Source of the DNA: Candidatus Shapirobacteria bacterium
GTDB taxonomy: Bacteria; Patescibacteriota; Microgenomatia; UBA12405
Length of the DNA: 18,851 bases
Assembly (NCBI GenBank): GCA_023245435.1
Contig: JAHFKH010000008.1
Location: 1 to 18,851, forward strand
Direction of reading: 5' to 3'
Under the pieces are notes generated by a model. That model made no database searches. It was not told the DNA's origin and worked only from the letters and a program-made list of their open reading frames with translations. The number at the start of each line of letters is the position of its first letter. Position 1 is the first letter of the stretch. Below are positions 1 through 6,960 of this stretch, one piece after another. Made by a program: the position numbers and the translations under genes.

Positions 1-73
1 TCGCGATACAATGGAACAAATTCGTCTACCAATTAATCAAATTGACGCATGGTTACAAAATAAGCTACAATAA
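1..73 (+). CDS. glyS: C-terminal end of a class II aminoacyl-tRNA synthetase, probably glycyl-tRNA synthetase (partial)
   Basis: An open frame enters from the left edge and stops with TAA at 71-73. The last 23 residues read RDTMEQIRLPINQIDAWLQ followed by NKLQ. The RDTMEQ(I/V)R segment followed by a short helix is typical of the extreme C-terminus of the anticodon-binding domain of class IIa synthetases. The wording is closest to what I remember of bacterial single-chain glycyl-tRNA synthetases; a prolyl or threonyl enzyme is possible. Only the tail is visible, so the catalytic domain cannot be checked. The next gene begins four bases after the stop. Confidence 0.55.
   Translation, partial: RDTMEQIRLPINQIDAWLQNKLQ
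66..71 (+). promoter_or_regulatory. Possible -10 box (TACAAT) for the lipoprotein gene
   Basis: TACAAT matches the -10 consensus at five of six bases and ends five bases before the ATG at 77. There is no purine-rich ribosome binding site. With the usual spacing of -10 to start point, transcription would begin at or next to the A of the ATG, giving a leaderless message. It lies inside the end of the upstream gene, and no clear -35 box was seen. Confidence 0.35.
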
Positions 74-76
74 ATT

Positions 77-577
77 ATGAAAAAAATATTATTCTTGTTA
101 CTAGTTACCAGTTTCATTCTTTCCTCTTGTGGCACCAAAAAAACCATAACTTCCGCCACGCCGACTCCAGTCCCTCATGAATTTATATTAAATGATAATC
201 AAAAACCTACTGTCACTCTAACTTCTCGCGAAGATGGCCATGAATTAACTTTAAAAATTTCTAAAATTGACCCAGTTTTTATCAAAGTTGAATATGAACT
301 AATTTATACTGCCCAAGATAACGGATTGGAAATTGAAAAAGGTGTTAGTGGCAATATTGAATCCAAAGATATTGTTAATGGAGTTAGTGGTGATCGTAAA
401 ATACTTTTAGGTACTGAAAGTTGCACTAATGGCTGCAAATATAAATATGACTCGGGAGTAAACGGAGGTTCACTCAATTTAACTTTAATCACCAAAGACA
501 ATCAAGTTGCTTCTTTGGAAATACCTTTTACTTTAACCTCAGTCAAAGGTAAAAACTTTACCGTTACTTTTAAATAA
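77..577 (+). CDS. Predicted lipoprotein of unknown function
   Basis: A 166-residue protein with a lipoprotein signal: a KK-containing N-terminus, a hydrophobic stretch at about residues 4-15, and a lipobox L15-S16-S17-C18, so Cys18 should be lipidated. A short Thr/Pro-rich linker (about 26-33) follows, then a domain of about 130 residues with alternating hydrophobic residues suggesting a beta-sandwich. Two further cysteines (116 and 120) lie close together and could form a disulfide. I do not recognise the family. It sits two bases upstream of rsmH at the head of the wall cluster and should be on the outer face of the membrane. The surface location is well supported; the function is unknown. 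Confidence 0.8.
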   Translation: MKKILFLLLVTSFILSSCGTKKTITSATPTPVPHEFILNDNQKPTVTLTSREDGHELTLKISKIDPVFIKVEYELIYTAQDNGLEIEKGVSGNIESKDIVNGVSGDRKILLGTESCTNGCKYKYDSGVNGGSLNLTLITKDNQVASLEIPFTLTSVKGKNFTVTFK

Positions 578-579
578 TA

Positions 580-1446
580 GTGAACTATCACGAACCAGTA
601 TTATTGTCAGAAGTTATCAGTGAATTAAATCCATCACCTCACAAAATATTTATCGATGCCACCTGTGGCCATGGGGGGCATTCACAAGCTTTACTTTCTC
701 ACGGTGCAATTATTTATGGCATTGATGCGGACAAAACAAATTTAAAAATAGCGACTAACAGAATCAATAACAAAAATTTTTATCCAATTTTAGGTAATTT
801 CAAAGACATAATAAAAATATGGAAAAAGCATATTAATAATCCCGTTGATGGTATATTGGTTGATTTAGGCTTAAGCAACAACCAACAAAGTGAATCGGGT
901 CGGGGTTTCTCTTTTAACGACAATTTGTCAATCGACATGAGACTTAACCCAGATAAACAAAAAATATCGGCCGAAAATATTATCAACACCTATGATGAAG
1001 AACAACTTTATTTACTTTTTTCCAAAATTTCCCAAGAAAAATTTAGTCGCCCACTAGCCCAACAAATTATTAAAGCCAGACAACAATCACCCATTAAAAC
1101 TGGACAAAGACTAGCTTCAATTATTAAAAATTATTTTGATTTAAAACATATTTCGACCCATATTAACCCTGCCACCAAAATTTTTATGGCCCTACGGATT
1201 GAAACCAATCAAGAATTTGAAAATCTCAATAAATTTTTAAATGATAGCCAAAAAATAATTAAAAAAGATGGTAAAATAGCCATTATTTCATTTCATTCCG
1301 GGGAGGATAGAATTGTCAAAAATTATATTAATAAACACAATTTCAAAACCAGTCGTTTTTTACCCAGCCTTAACGAAATTAAAAACAATCACCTCTCGCG
1401 TTCCGCAATCCTGAGGACTTATACTCCAATAAAACAAAATTTATGA
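580..1446 (+). CDS. rsmH: 16S rRNA (cytosine-1402-N4)-methyltransferase RsmH (MraW)
   Basis: Transfers a methyl group from S-adenosylmethionine to N4 of C1402 in 16S rRNA, in the ribosomal P site. The 288-residue protein is slightly shorter than the usual 300-310. It opens with the family signature NYHEPVLLSEV, which fixes the GTG start at 580. The SAM loop DATCGHGGH is at residues 26-34, DLGLS at 95-99 followed by RGFSF, then the DMRL, PATKIFMALRIETN and ISFHSGEDRIVK blocks (the last is usually ISFHSLEDR). rsmH is normally the first or second gene of dcw clusters, after mraZ; no mraZ is seen here. The stop overlaps the next gene by four bases (ATGA). Confidence 0.96.
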   Translation: MNYHEPVLLSEVISELNPSPHKIFIDATCGHGGHSQALLSHGAIIYGIDADKTNLKIATNRINNKNFYPILGNFKDIIKIWKKHINNPVDGILVDLGLSNNQQSESGRGFSFNDNLSIDMRLNPDKQKISAENIINTYDEEQLYLLFSKISQEKFSRPLAQQIIKARQQSPIKTGQRLASIIKNYFDLKHISTHINPATKIFMALRIETNQEFENLNKFLNDSQKIIKKDGKIAIISFHSGEDRIVKNYINKHNFKTSRFLPSLNEIKNNHLSRSAILRTYTPIKQNL

Positions 1447-2096
1447 CGAACAAAGAATATATTATCTCGGATTCAGAAAAATATCGCAGTGACTTAATCA
1501 AAATAACTGAAATTGAAAATCGTACAGGCAATAAATATACACTTATGGTGGGTATAAATGAAAAATTAGCTATAGCATGGGCAAATATAATTTCAACCGA
1601 CCCAGAAGTAATAAAGTGGACAGCGGAAGCCAGAAAAAGATCTACATCCACAGACATATTACAAAGAAATAAACCAAGTGAAACAAAAAACATAGCAACT
1701 TATTCTCTTTGGTCAGAAAACAAAAACTTAGCTGCTGTATCTTGGTACCAAATATGGGAACCTGGTAAAGAAGAACAAGGTTTAATTGAAAAATTTTGTG
1801 GTGAAAATAATATAAATAAACCATATATTATTACTAGTGCCTTCAGGATTGTTGCTGATTATAGAAGACAAGGATTGGCGGGAAAGATTATTACAAATAC
1901 TGAAACACACTATAAATCATATTTATTGGCAAAATTTAAATCAAACGATAATATTTTATTTACCTTAGAAACTGATGAAAACAATATACCAGCAGTACAA
2001 ACTTATCTTAAAAATGGGTATAAAACAATTGGAACTTTTGATCAACCGGAAAAAGAATCATTTCATGGAAAAAGATTACTGATGGCAAAGTATTAA
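1443..2096 (+). CDS. GNAT-family N-acetyltransferase
   Basis: A 217-residue protein whose second half matches the GNAT fold. Residues 134-150 carry motif A (FRIVADYRRQGLAGKII), the R/Q-x-x-G-x-A/G loop that holds the acetyl-CoA pyrophosphate. Near residues 181-196, a NIPAVQTYLKNGYKTIG segment is the usual motif B (Asn followed by a helix and a Gly-Tyr turn). The first 90 residues are less typical and could form the acceptor site. The substrate cannot be read from sequence; protein N-termini, sugar amines or small amines are all possible. It overlaps rsmH by ATGA, so it is probably cotranscribed and translationally coupled. It separates rsmH from ftsL, which are usually adjacent. Arg codons are mostly AGA/AGG (7 of 9), only a mild difference from rsmH. 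Confidence 0.85.
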   Translation: MTNKEYIISDSEKYRSDLIKITEIENRTGNKYTLMVGINEKLAIAWANIISTDPEVIKWTAEARKRSTSTDILQRNKPSETKNIATYSLWSENKNLAAVSWYQIWEPGKEEQGLIEKFCGENNINKPYIITSAFRIVADYRRQGLAGKIITNTETHYKSYLLAKFKSNDNILFTLETDENNIPAVQTYLKNGYKTIGTFDQPEKESFHGKRLLMAKY

Positions 2097-2119
2097 ATTT
2101 TATATTTAAATAAATAATC

Positions 2120-2125
2120 TATACT
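2120..2125 (+). promoter_or_regulatory. Possible -10 box (TATACT) for the ftsL-like gene
   Basis: TATACT lies in the only intergenic gap of this region (2097-2133), eight bases before the ATG at 2134. No Shine-Dalgarno sequence lies between them and there is no clear -35 box, though the upstream DNA is very AT-rich. It would start a new transcript after the GNAT gene with a 5' leader of about two bases or none. Confidence 0.4.
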
Positions 2126-2133
2126 AACTATTA

Positions 2134-2331
2134 ATGCTCAATCGATTTATTTTAACCATCGCTCTTAGTCTTTTCTTTTTTCAACTGGCTTTTTCCATAA
2201 TTTATTCCAATATCATTGTCAAAATCAATCAAGATTATTCTGAAAAAAATAAAAAATATTTAGAAATATCATCAATTAATCAAGACTTGGAAATAAAATA
2301 TGTCCAAAAATACGCCATTAATCGACAATAG
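2134..2331 (+). CDS. ftsL: FtsL-like small divisome membrane protein
   Basis: A 65-residue bitopic protein with a short cytoplasmic start (MLNR), one membrane helix at about residues 5-27, and a Lys/Glu/Asn/Gln-rich stretch from 30 to the end that looks like a short coiled coil. This is the FtsL/DivIC architecture. Its place between rsmH and the PBP gene is the usual ftsL position, and that position carries most of the assignment because FtsL sequences are poorly conserved. It is shorter than typical FtsL (about 90-120 residues). FtsL would link the cytoplasmic ring to FtsW/FtsI. Its last 32 bases overlap the PBP gene in another frame. Confidence 0.65.
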   Translation: MLNRFILTIALSLFFFQLAFSIIYSNIIVKINQDYSEKNKKYLEISSINQDLEIKYVQKYAINRQ

Positions 2332-3880
2332 TCGATTCAAAACTATTAACTTAACTATCATTTTGGCCTTTGTTGTGGTTATTGGCCGTTTATTTTATTG
2401 GCAAATAATTATTGGAAATAGCAAAAGTAATTTTTCCCAAACTTCAAAATTAATTAGCATTCTTCCCAACTCGGGTAAAATTTTAGCTTCTGATAATTTT
2501 CCCTTAAGTTTAGGTGTCAGAAATTACAAACTATCAATTTATAAACCAAATTTAAAAATTGGACTAGACGAGCTATTAAATAAAATTGAAACTATTAATC
2601 CTGGAACTACCGCCGTTAATACATCACAAATTCGTAATCTTCAAAACCAAAATATTAAATGGGTAACATTGAGTAACTATTTTAATCAAAATCAAAAACA
2701 ACAACTAAATATTCCCGGGCTAGAATTTGAAGAGTCGGTATCAAGATTTTATCCTGAGGGAAATTTAGCCAAAAATGTTATCACTAACCTTGAAACATTT
2801 TATCGACGCAGTTTAAATGGCAAAACCGGATTTTCTTTATCATCAATCGACGGCACCGGACAAGTATTACTAACCAAAAGAAACTGGCGTCAATCAGAAA
2901 TAGACGGACAAGACATTAAAACAAGTATTAATCGACAAGTTCAACAAATTCTTGAACAAACTTTAATTAGAGGTTTATCCCAATATGAGGCTAAAAGTGC
3001 CTCAGGTACAATTATCAATCCCAAAAACGGACAAATAATTGCTATGGCCTATTTTTCTTCTGACACCACTCCTAACACCAATGTCCCCAACGTCACCGAT
3101 CTTTTTGAACCAGGTTCTATTTTTAAACCACTAATTGTTGCTATTGGTTTGGATACTAAATCAATTAACTCTGATTTTGTTTGTACCGATTGTGACCGAC
3201 CTCGAGTTTTTGGCCAATATACAATTAACAACTGGGATGATACTTTTCACCCAAATTCTACTCTTAAAGATATTATTAAAAACTCAGATAATATTGGTAT
3301 GAGTAATATAATTCAAAAAATTGGATTGGATAATTTTAAAAAATATTTTCACAATTTAAAACTTGATTCAAAAAACGATATAGATTTAATGGGAGAGTCA
3401 GTTTCACCTCAAAAAAAATATTATTCAGACATTGATTTGGCCACCGCCTCTTTTGGCCAAGGTTTAGCTGTCAATGAGCTACAAATGATTCAAGCTTTTA
3501 ATACATTGGCCAATCAAGGACAATTGGTTTCTAGTCATTTTAATTCTGAAGCTTCATTAACCAGCAATCAAGTATTTTCGCCGGAAACTACCAATAAAAT
3601 TAGTGAAATTCTCAAATATGCAGTTGAAAATGGGGCAGTCAAAAGTCTTAAACCTAAAAATCTTGAAGTTTGCGCCAAAAGCGGCACTGCCCAAATATCT
3701 ATTGGCGGTCAATATAATGACTCAAACACTATTGGCTCATATATTGGATTTTCGCCTTGTTCTGCGCCAAAATTCACTATGATAATTACTATAAACCAAC
3801 CTCAAAAGGGGGAATGGGGCTCCTCAACCGCCGCCCCATTATGGTATGAAATAGCGGAAAAACTATCAACCTTGCTATAA
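2300..3880 (+). CDS. ftsI: Penicillin-binding protein, FtsI/PBP2-type transpeptidase
   Basis: A class B PBP of 526 residues that cross-links septal peptidoglycan by a serine acyl-enzyme mechanism. There is one membrane helix at about residues 16-38, a dimerisation or pedestal region to about 220, then the transpeptidase domain. All three active-site motifs are visible: S273-I-F-K276 (after EPG), S329-D-N331, and K460-S-G-T463. The pedestal motif normally reading RG-x-I-x-D-R-x-G is worn down to SGKILASDNFPLS (about 58-70). It starts 32 bases before the end of the ftsL-like gene and has no clear ribosome binding site, so translation may be coupled to ftsL. FtsI rather than an elongation PBP2 is preferred because of the dcw location. 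Confidence 0.93.
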   Translation: MSKNTPLIDNSRFKTINLTIILAFVVVIGRLFYWQIIIGNSKSNFSQTSKLISILPNSGKILASDNFPLSLGVRNYKLSIYKPNLKIGLDELLNKIETINPGTTAVNTSQIRNLQNQNIKWVTLSNYFNQNQKQQLNIPGLEFEESVSRFYPEGNLAKNVITNLETFYRRSLNGKTGFSLSSIDGTGQVLLTKRNWRQSEIDGQDIKTSINRQVQQILEQTLIRGLSQYEAKSASGTIINPKNGQIIAMAYFSSDTTPNTNVPNVTDLFEPGSIFKPLIVAIGLDTKSINSDFVCTDCDRPRVFGQYTINNWDDTFHPNSTLKDIIKNSDNIGMSNIIQKIGLDNFKKYFHNLKLDSKNDIDLMGESVSPQKKYYSDIDLATASFGQGLAVNELQMIQAFNTLANQGQLVSSHFNSEASLTSNQVFSPETTNKISEILKYAVENGAVKSLKPKNLEVCAKSGTAQISIGGQYNDSNTIGSYIGFSPCSAPKFTMIITINQPQKGEWGSSTAAPLWYEIAEKLSTLL

Positions 3881-3881
3881 T
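3873..3881 (+). promoter_or_regulatory. Extended -10 promoter (TGCTATAAT) for murE
   Basis: A perfect TATAAT (3876-3881) preceded by the extended TG-n element sits across the stop codon of the PBP gene. The ATG of murE follows ten bases later, with no ribosome binding site between. The expected start point is only a few bases before the ATG, so the message would have almost no leader. An extended -10 can work without a -35 box, and none is obvious. Confidence 0.55.
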
Positions 3882-3891
3882 ATGTAACCAA

Positions 3892-5094
3892 ATGATTCGA
3901 ATACTTAAAAAATACTTATATCATCTACCCAAAGCCATTTTTTGGAATACTGTTACCAAGTTTCCCCACAAAAAACTAGTTTTAATTGGAGTTACTGGTA
4001 CCGATGGTAAAACAACAACCTGTACCTTAATTCAACAAACACTACAGAATTCTGGTCTAAAAGTAGGCATAATTAGTACAATTAGTACGCCCGGGCTACA
4101 CACCACCAGTCCTGAACCAAAAACACTAATGAAATTATTTTCTAAATTTATAAACCAAAGTTGTACCCATGTGGTTTGTGAAGTTACCTCACATTCATTA
4201 GATCAATTCCGTTATTGGGGATGTCACTTTGCCGTTTCAGTCTTGACTAATATTTCTCACGAGCACCTTGATTATCATCAAAATATGGAAAAATATATGC
4301 AAGCCAAAAGTTTATTGTTTACTCAAAGTGATGCTGCCATTTTAAATCGAGATTGTGAATATTTCAATGAATTTTCAAAAAAAATTAATAAACCGTTTTT
4401 AACTTACGGTACTAAAATAAAATCAGATATCAGAGCTAAAAACATTTCTATTACCGATAAAAACTTAAATTTTACCGTTGACAAACAATTATTTGTAACC
4501 GACAGTAATTATCACTATCAACTTTACAATATTTTAGCTGCCTTAGCAGTTTGTCGACATTTAAAAATTGCCGATAAATTTTTAATAAATACTATAAAAA
4601 AATTCCCCAATACTGCTGGTCGACGCCAAGAGGTGGAAAATAACTATTCTTTTAGAACTATCATCGATTTTGCTCACACTCCCAATGCACTTTTGCAAAC
4701 TTTAACTTCATTACGATCAACAACTAAAGGTAAATTAATTTGTATTTTTGGAGCCACCGGTGGTCGAGATAAAAGCAAACGACCAATTATGGGACAGGTC
4801 GTTTCCAAAAATTCTGATATTGGTATAGTTACCGCTGATGATACTCGCAACGAAAATGTTGTCGATATTAATAAACAAATAATTTCTGGTTTTGACAAAT
4901 CATCTACTTATTATGACATTCCCAATCGTCAAGATGCATTTAATTTGGCCGTCAAATTAGCCAAAGCTGGCGACACAATTATTGCTTGTGGTAAAGGCCA
5001 TGAAACTTCTATTCTTCATGGAAAAACCGAATACCCCTGGTCTGAAAGTGATGCTTTTAAGACAGCTTTTAGAATTAAAGAACAAAATGTATAA
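3892..5094 (+). CDS. murE: MurE-type Mur ligase lacking the N-terminal UDP-binding domain
   Basis: An ATP-dependent ligase that adds the third stem residue to UDP-MurNAc-L-Ala-D-Glu. At 400 residues it is about 90 shorter than usual: the P-loop GVTGTDGKTTT is at residues 33-43 instead of near 110, so domain 1 is missing. The central and C-terminal domains look complete: EVTSH at 97-101, NISHEHLDYH with K139 in YMQAKSLLF as the likely carbamylated lysine, GRDKSKRP near 291, DDTR at 316-319 and GKGHE at 367-371. DDTR keeps the Arg of the DNPR motif of meso-diaminopimelate enzymes but changes the Pro, so the amino acid is uncertain. The PBP gene just upstream is intact, so there is no hidden 5' extension. 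Eight bases overlap the next gene. Confidence 0.88.
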   Translation: MIRILKKYLYHLPKAIFWNTVTKFPHKKLVLIGVTGTDGKTTTCTLIQQTLQNSGLKVGIISTISTPGLHTTSPEPKTLMKLFSKFINQSCTHVVCEVTSHSLDQFRYWGCHFAVSVLTNISHEHLDYHQNMEKYMQAKSLLFTQSDAAILNRDCEYFNEFSKKINKPFLTYGTKIKSDIRAKNISITDKNLNFTVDKQLFVTDSNYHYQLYNILAALAVCRHLKIADKFLINTIKKFPNTAGRRQEVENNYSFRTIIDFAHTPNALLQTLTSLRSTTKGKLICIFGATGGRDKSKRPIMGQVVSKNSDIGIVTADDTRNENVVDINKQIISGFDKSSTYYDIPNRQDAFNLAVKLAKAGDTIIACGKGHETSILHGKTEYPWSESDAFKTAFRIKEQNV

Positions 5095-5683
5095 TCAAAA
5101 AAATCAATTATCGATTGAAGAAAATTATCAAAACGGTTTATTACCTCAACGTAATTTAAAGGATTATTGGTACCAAGACAGTTCGAGTCGATCAAATTTA
5201 TCAGACTTTAATTTATCATCCGAAAATCGACGAATTATTACCAAAACATCTGAATATAAATGTCAACTGATACCATTGAAAGAATTTCACTACACTCCCA
5301 TTATTCAAAAAACAATTTATCAATGGATAAAAGAAATTGGTTGGGAATTCCCCATTTCATCTGTCAAAACAATTTTTACAAATCATATTTTTAACTATGT
5401 TTATGTTTGGCAAGATTTAGATGGCAATGCGATAGCTTATTCTATTTGCTATTTTTCAAAAAATATTTCTCACATTGCCTACGTTTTTTATAACCCAAAA
5501 TTATCACATAATAATTTACCAATTCGATTATCACTTCAAGCCATTATCGACAGTCATAATAAAAATTTAAAGTATTGTTATTTAGGTAGGTTTAATCCCG
5601 AAACCAAATTGGGGTATTACAAGCGTGAACTCCCCGGTTTTGAATACTTTAAAAATAATAGTTGGGTAAAATATACTGTATGA
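5087..5683 (+). CDS. ATE/Bpt-like aminoacyl-tRNA-protein transferase homologue
   Basis: A 198-residue protein. The second half resembles the C-terminal GNAT-like domain of arginyl- and leucyl-tRNA-protein transferases (ATE/Bpt): a YVFYNP strand (132-137), a long helix, then YCYLGRFNPETKLGYYK (163-179) in the position of the family's YLGY...MxYK element, and a closing W193. The first half also follows the family: SENRRIITK (45-53) matches the positively charged SRSQRR-type segment, but the CxxC cysteines expected near residues 31-37 are Ser/Arg. The start at 5087 is preferred over earlier in-frame ATGs inside murE. It overlaps murE by eight bases and the next Mur ligase by ATGA. The context suggests it uses an aminoacyl-tRNA on a wall precursor, as Fem enzymes do; classic N-end-rule tagging is the alternative. 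Similarity is judged by eye. Confidence 0.6.
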   Translation: MYNQKNQLSIEENYQNGLLPQRNLKDYWYQDSSSRSNLSDFNLSSENRRIITKTSEYKCQLIPLKEFHYTPIIQKTIYQWIKEIGWEFPISSVKTIFTNHIFNYVYVWQDLDGNAIAYSICYFSKNISHIAYVFYNPKLSHNNLPIRLSLQAIIDSHNKNLKYCYLGRFNPETKLGYYKRELPGFEYFKNNSWVKYTV

Positions 5684-6957
5684 AAATACATATTCTTGCT
5701 ATTTGTGGAAAAATGACTGCTCCTTTGGCAGTTGCTTTAAAAAAACAAGGACATTTGGTCACTGGCTCTGATCAAGAAAAAATATATCCTCCTTTTTCAA
5801 CCATATTAACCAAAGCTAAAATACCTATAAATCAACCCTATCAAACTCCTGATTTATATATTGTTGGTTCTGGTTTTAATCATCAAAATAAATTGAAAAA
5901 TGAATTTGAACAAATTAAGCAATCAAAAATTCCTTATATTTCAGCCACAGAATATATCGCCAAAAACTTAATTAAATCAAATAGTATTTTAGTTGCTGGT
6001 AGTTATGGTAAAAGTTCTATCTCGGCCATGATTGCGTTTTTATTAAAAAATACCAAATATAATCCCTCATACCTTTTTGCCTCACAACCTTTAAATAAAT
6101 TACCATCACTATTATTTACCAAATCAAATTGGTCAATTTGCGAAGCCGATGAATCAATTAATGGACTAGATACTCAAGCCAAATTTCTTTATTACCCTGT
6201 TAAATATCTAATATTAACTAGTGCCCAATGGGAACACAAAGAGTCATACCCTACAGCCACAGCCAATTTTAACGCTTTTAAAAAATTAGTTCAAAGTATT
6301 CCCAAAGATGGGCTATTAATTTATAACAATATAGATTCATCCACTATACCTTTAATTAAATTTGCAAAATGTAAAACTATTCCATATACAACTCAAAATA
6401 TAAATCATCCAACCCTATTTGGCCCAGCTTTTGAAAACAATTTTGCAGCCGCCAAAACTTTATGTGATTATCTTAAAATATCAACCAATAAAATACAGAA
6501 ATTTAAAGGCTTAAAAAATCGGTTAGAAATTGTTGCTGATAAAAAAAAGATATTGTTTATTGATGACTTTGCTCAATCTGCACCCCGAATTAATGCCTCA
6601 ATTTTGGCCATACAAAATAAATACCCCAATCGATCTATAAAAATAATTTTAGAACCTCACGCAGGTTTTTTGCAATATAAAAAATCAATTTCAGAACTAG
6701 CAGAACCCTTAAAATCAATAAACAATATATTTCTAACTAAAATTTCTTATACCAAAAATTTAGATAAAAATAATCGAATTAGTTTTAGTTACTATAAAGC
6801 CATATTTGGTGATAAGATAAGTTATCTGCCTACATCAATAGATCTTATTAATACAGTTACCTCATCACTTAAATCAGCCGATATTTTAGTTAGATTTTCT
6901 TCCGGTGGATTAGAAGGACAAAAAGCATTTACCAAAATTATTAACTATTTTAAATAA
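5680..6957 (+). CDS. mpl: Mpl-like Mur ligase (UDP-MurNAc:peptide or amino acid ligase)
   Basis: A 425-residue three-domain Mur ligase. The N-terminus IHILAICGKM (3-12) and VTGSDQEKIYPPFST (27-41) match Mpl, the ligase that attaches a ready-made tripeptide to UDP-MurNAc during recycling, better than MurC. The P-loop is GSYGKSS (107-113), unusual beside GTHGKTT. EADES (155-159), SAQWEHKESYP (181-191) and IDDFAQSAPRINASI (where Mpl has DDFAHHP) are also Mpl-like. The start at 5680 keeps the family N-terminus and gives an ATGA overlap; an ATG 18 bases upstream adds nothing recognisable. It occupies the place where murC or murD would be expected, so it may serve in synthesis. MurC function cannot be excluded. 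Confidence 0.8.
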   Translation: MKIHILAICGKMTAPLAVALKKQGHLVTGSDQEKIYPPFSTILTKAKIPINQPYQTPDLYIVGSGFNHQNKLKNEFEQIKQSKIPYISATEYIAKNLIKSNSILVAGSYGKSSISAMIAFLLKNTKYNPSYLFASQPLNKLPSLLFTKSNWSICEADESINGLDTQAKFLYYPVKYLILTSAQWEHKESYPTATANFNAFKKLVQSIPKDGLLIYNNIDSSTIPLIKFAKCKTIPYTTQNINHPTLFGPAFENNFAAAKTLCDYLKISTNKIQKFKGLKNRLEIVADKKKILFIDDFAQSAPRINASILAIQNKYPNRSIKIILEPHAGFLQYKKSISELAEPLKSINNIFLTKISYTKNLDKNNRISFSYYKAIFGDKISYLPTSIDLINTVTSSLKSADILVRFSSGGLEGQKAFTKIINYFK

Positions 6958-6960
6958 TTT

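Noticed and set aside
1379..1693. Antisense open frame of 104 codons across the rsmH-GNAT junction
   Set aside because: It spans the ends of two well-supported genes and its hydrophobic product only mirrors Lys/Asn/Glu-rich coding on the other strand.
2300..3900. Possible frameshift hiding the missing MurE N-terminal domain upstream of 3892
   Set aside because: The region encodes an intact PBP with all active-site motifs, and a strong -10 box directly precedes the murE ATG.
4066..4090. Short direct repeat (ATTAGTAC twice)
   Set aside because: Two imperfect copies inside murE encoding a repeated Ile-Ser-Thr; too short to suggest a repeat element.
4982..5086. Upstream in-frame extension of the ATE/Bpt-like gene into murE
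   Set aside because: The extra 35 residues lie wholly within the conserved 3' end of murE and show no resemblance to the family; ATG 5087 gives a normal short overlap.
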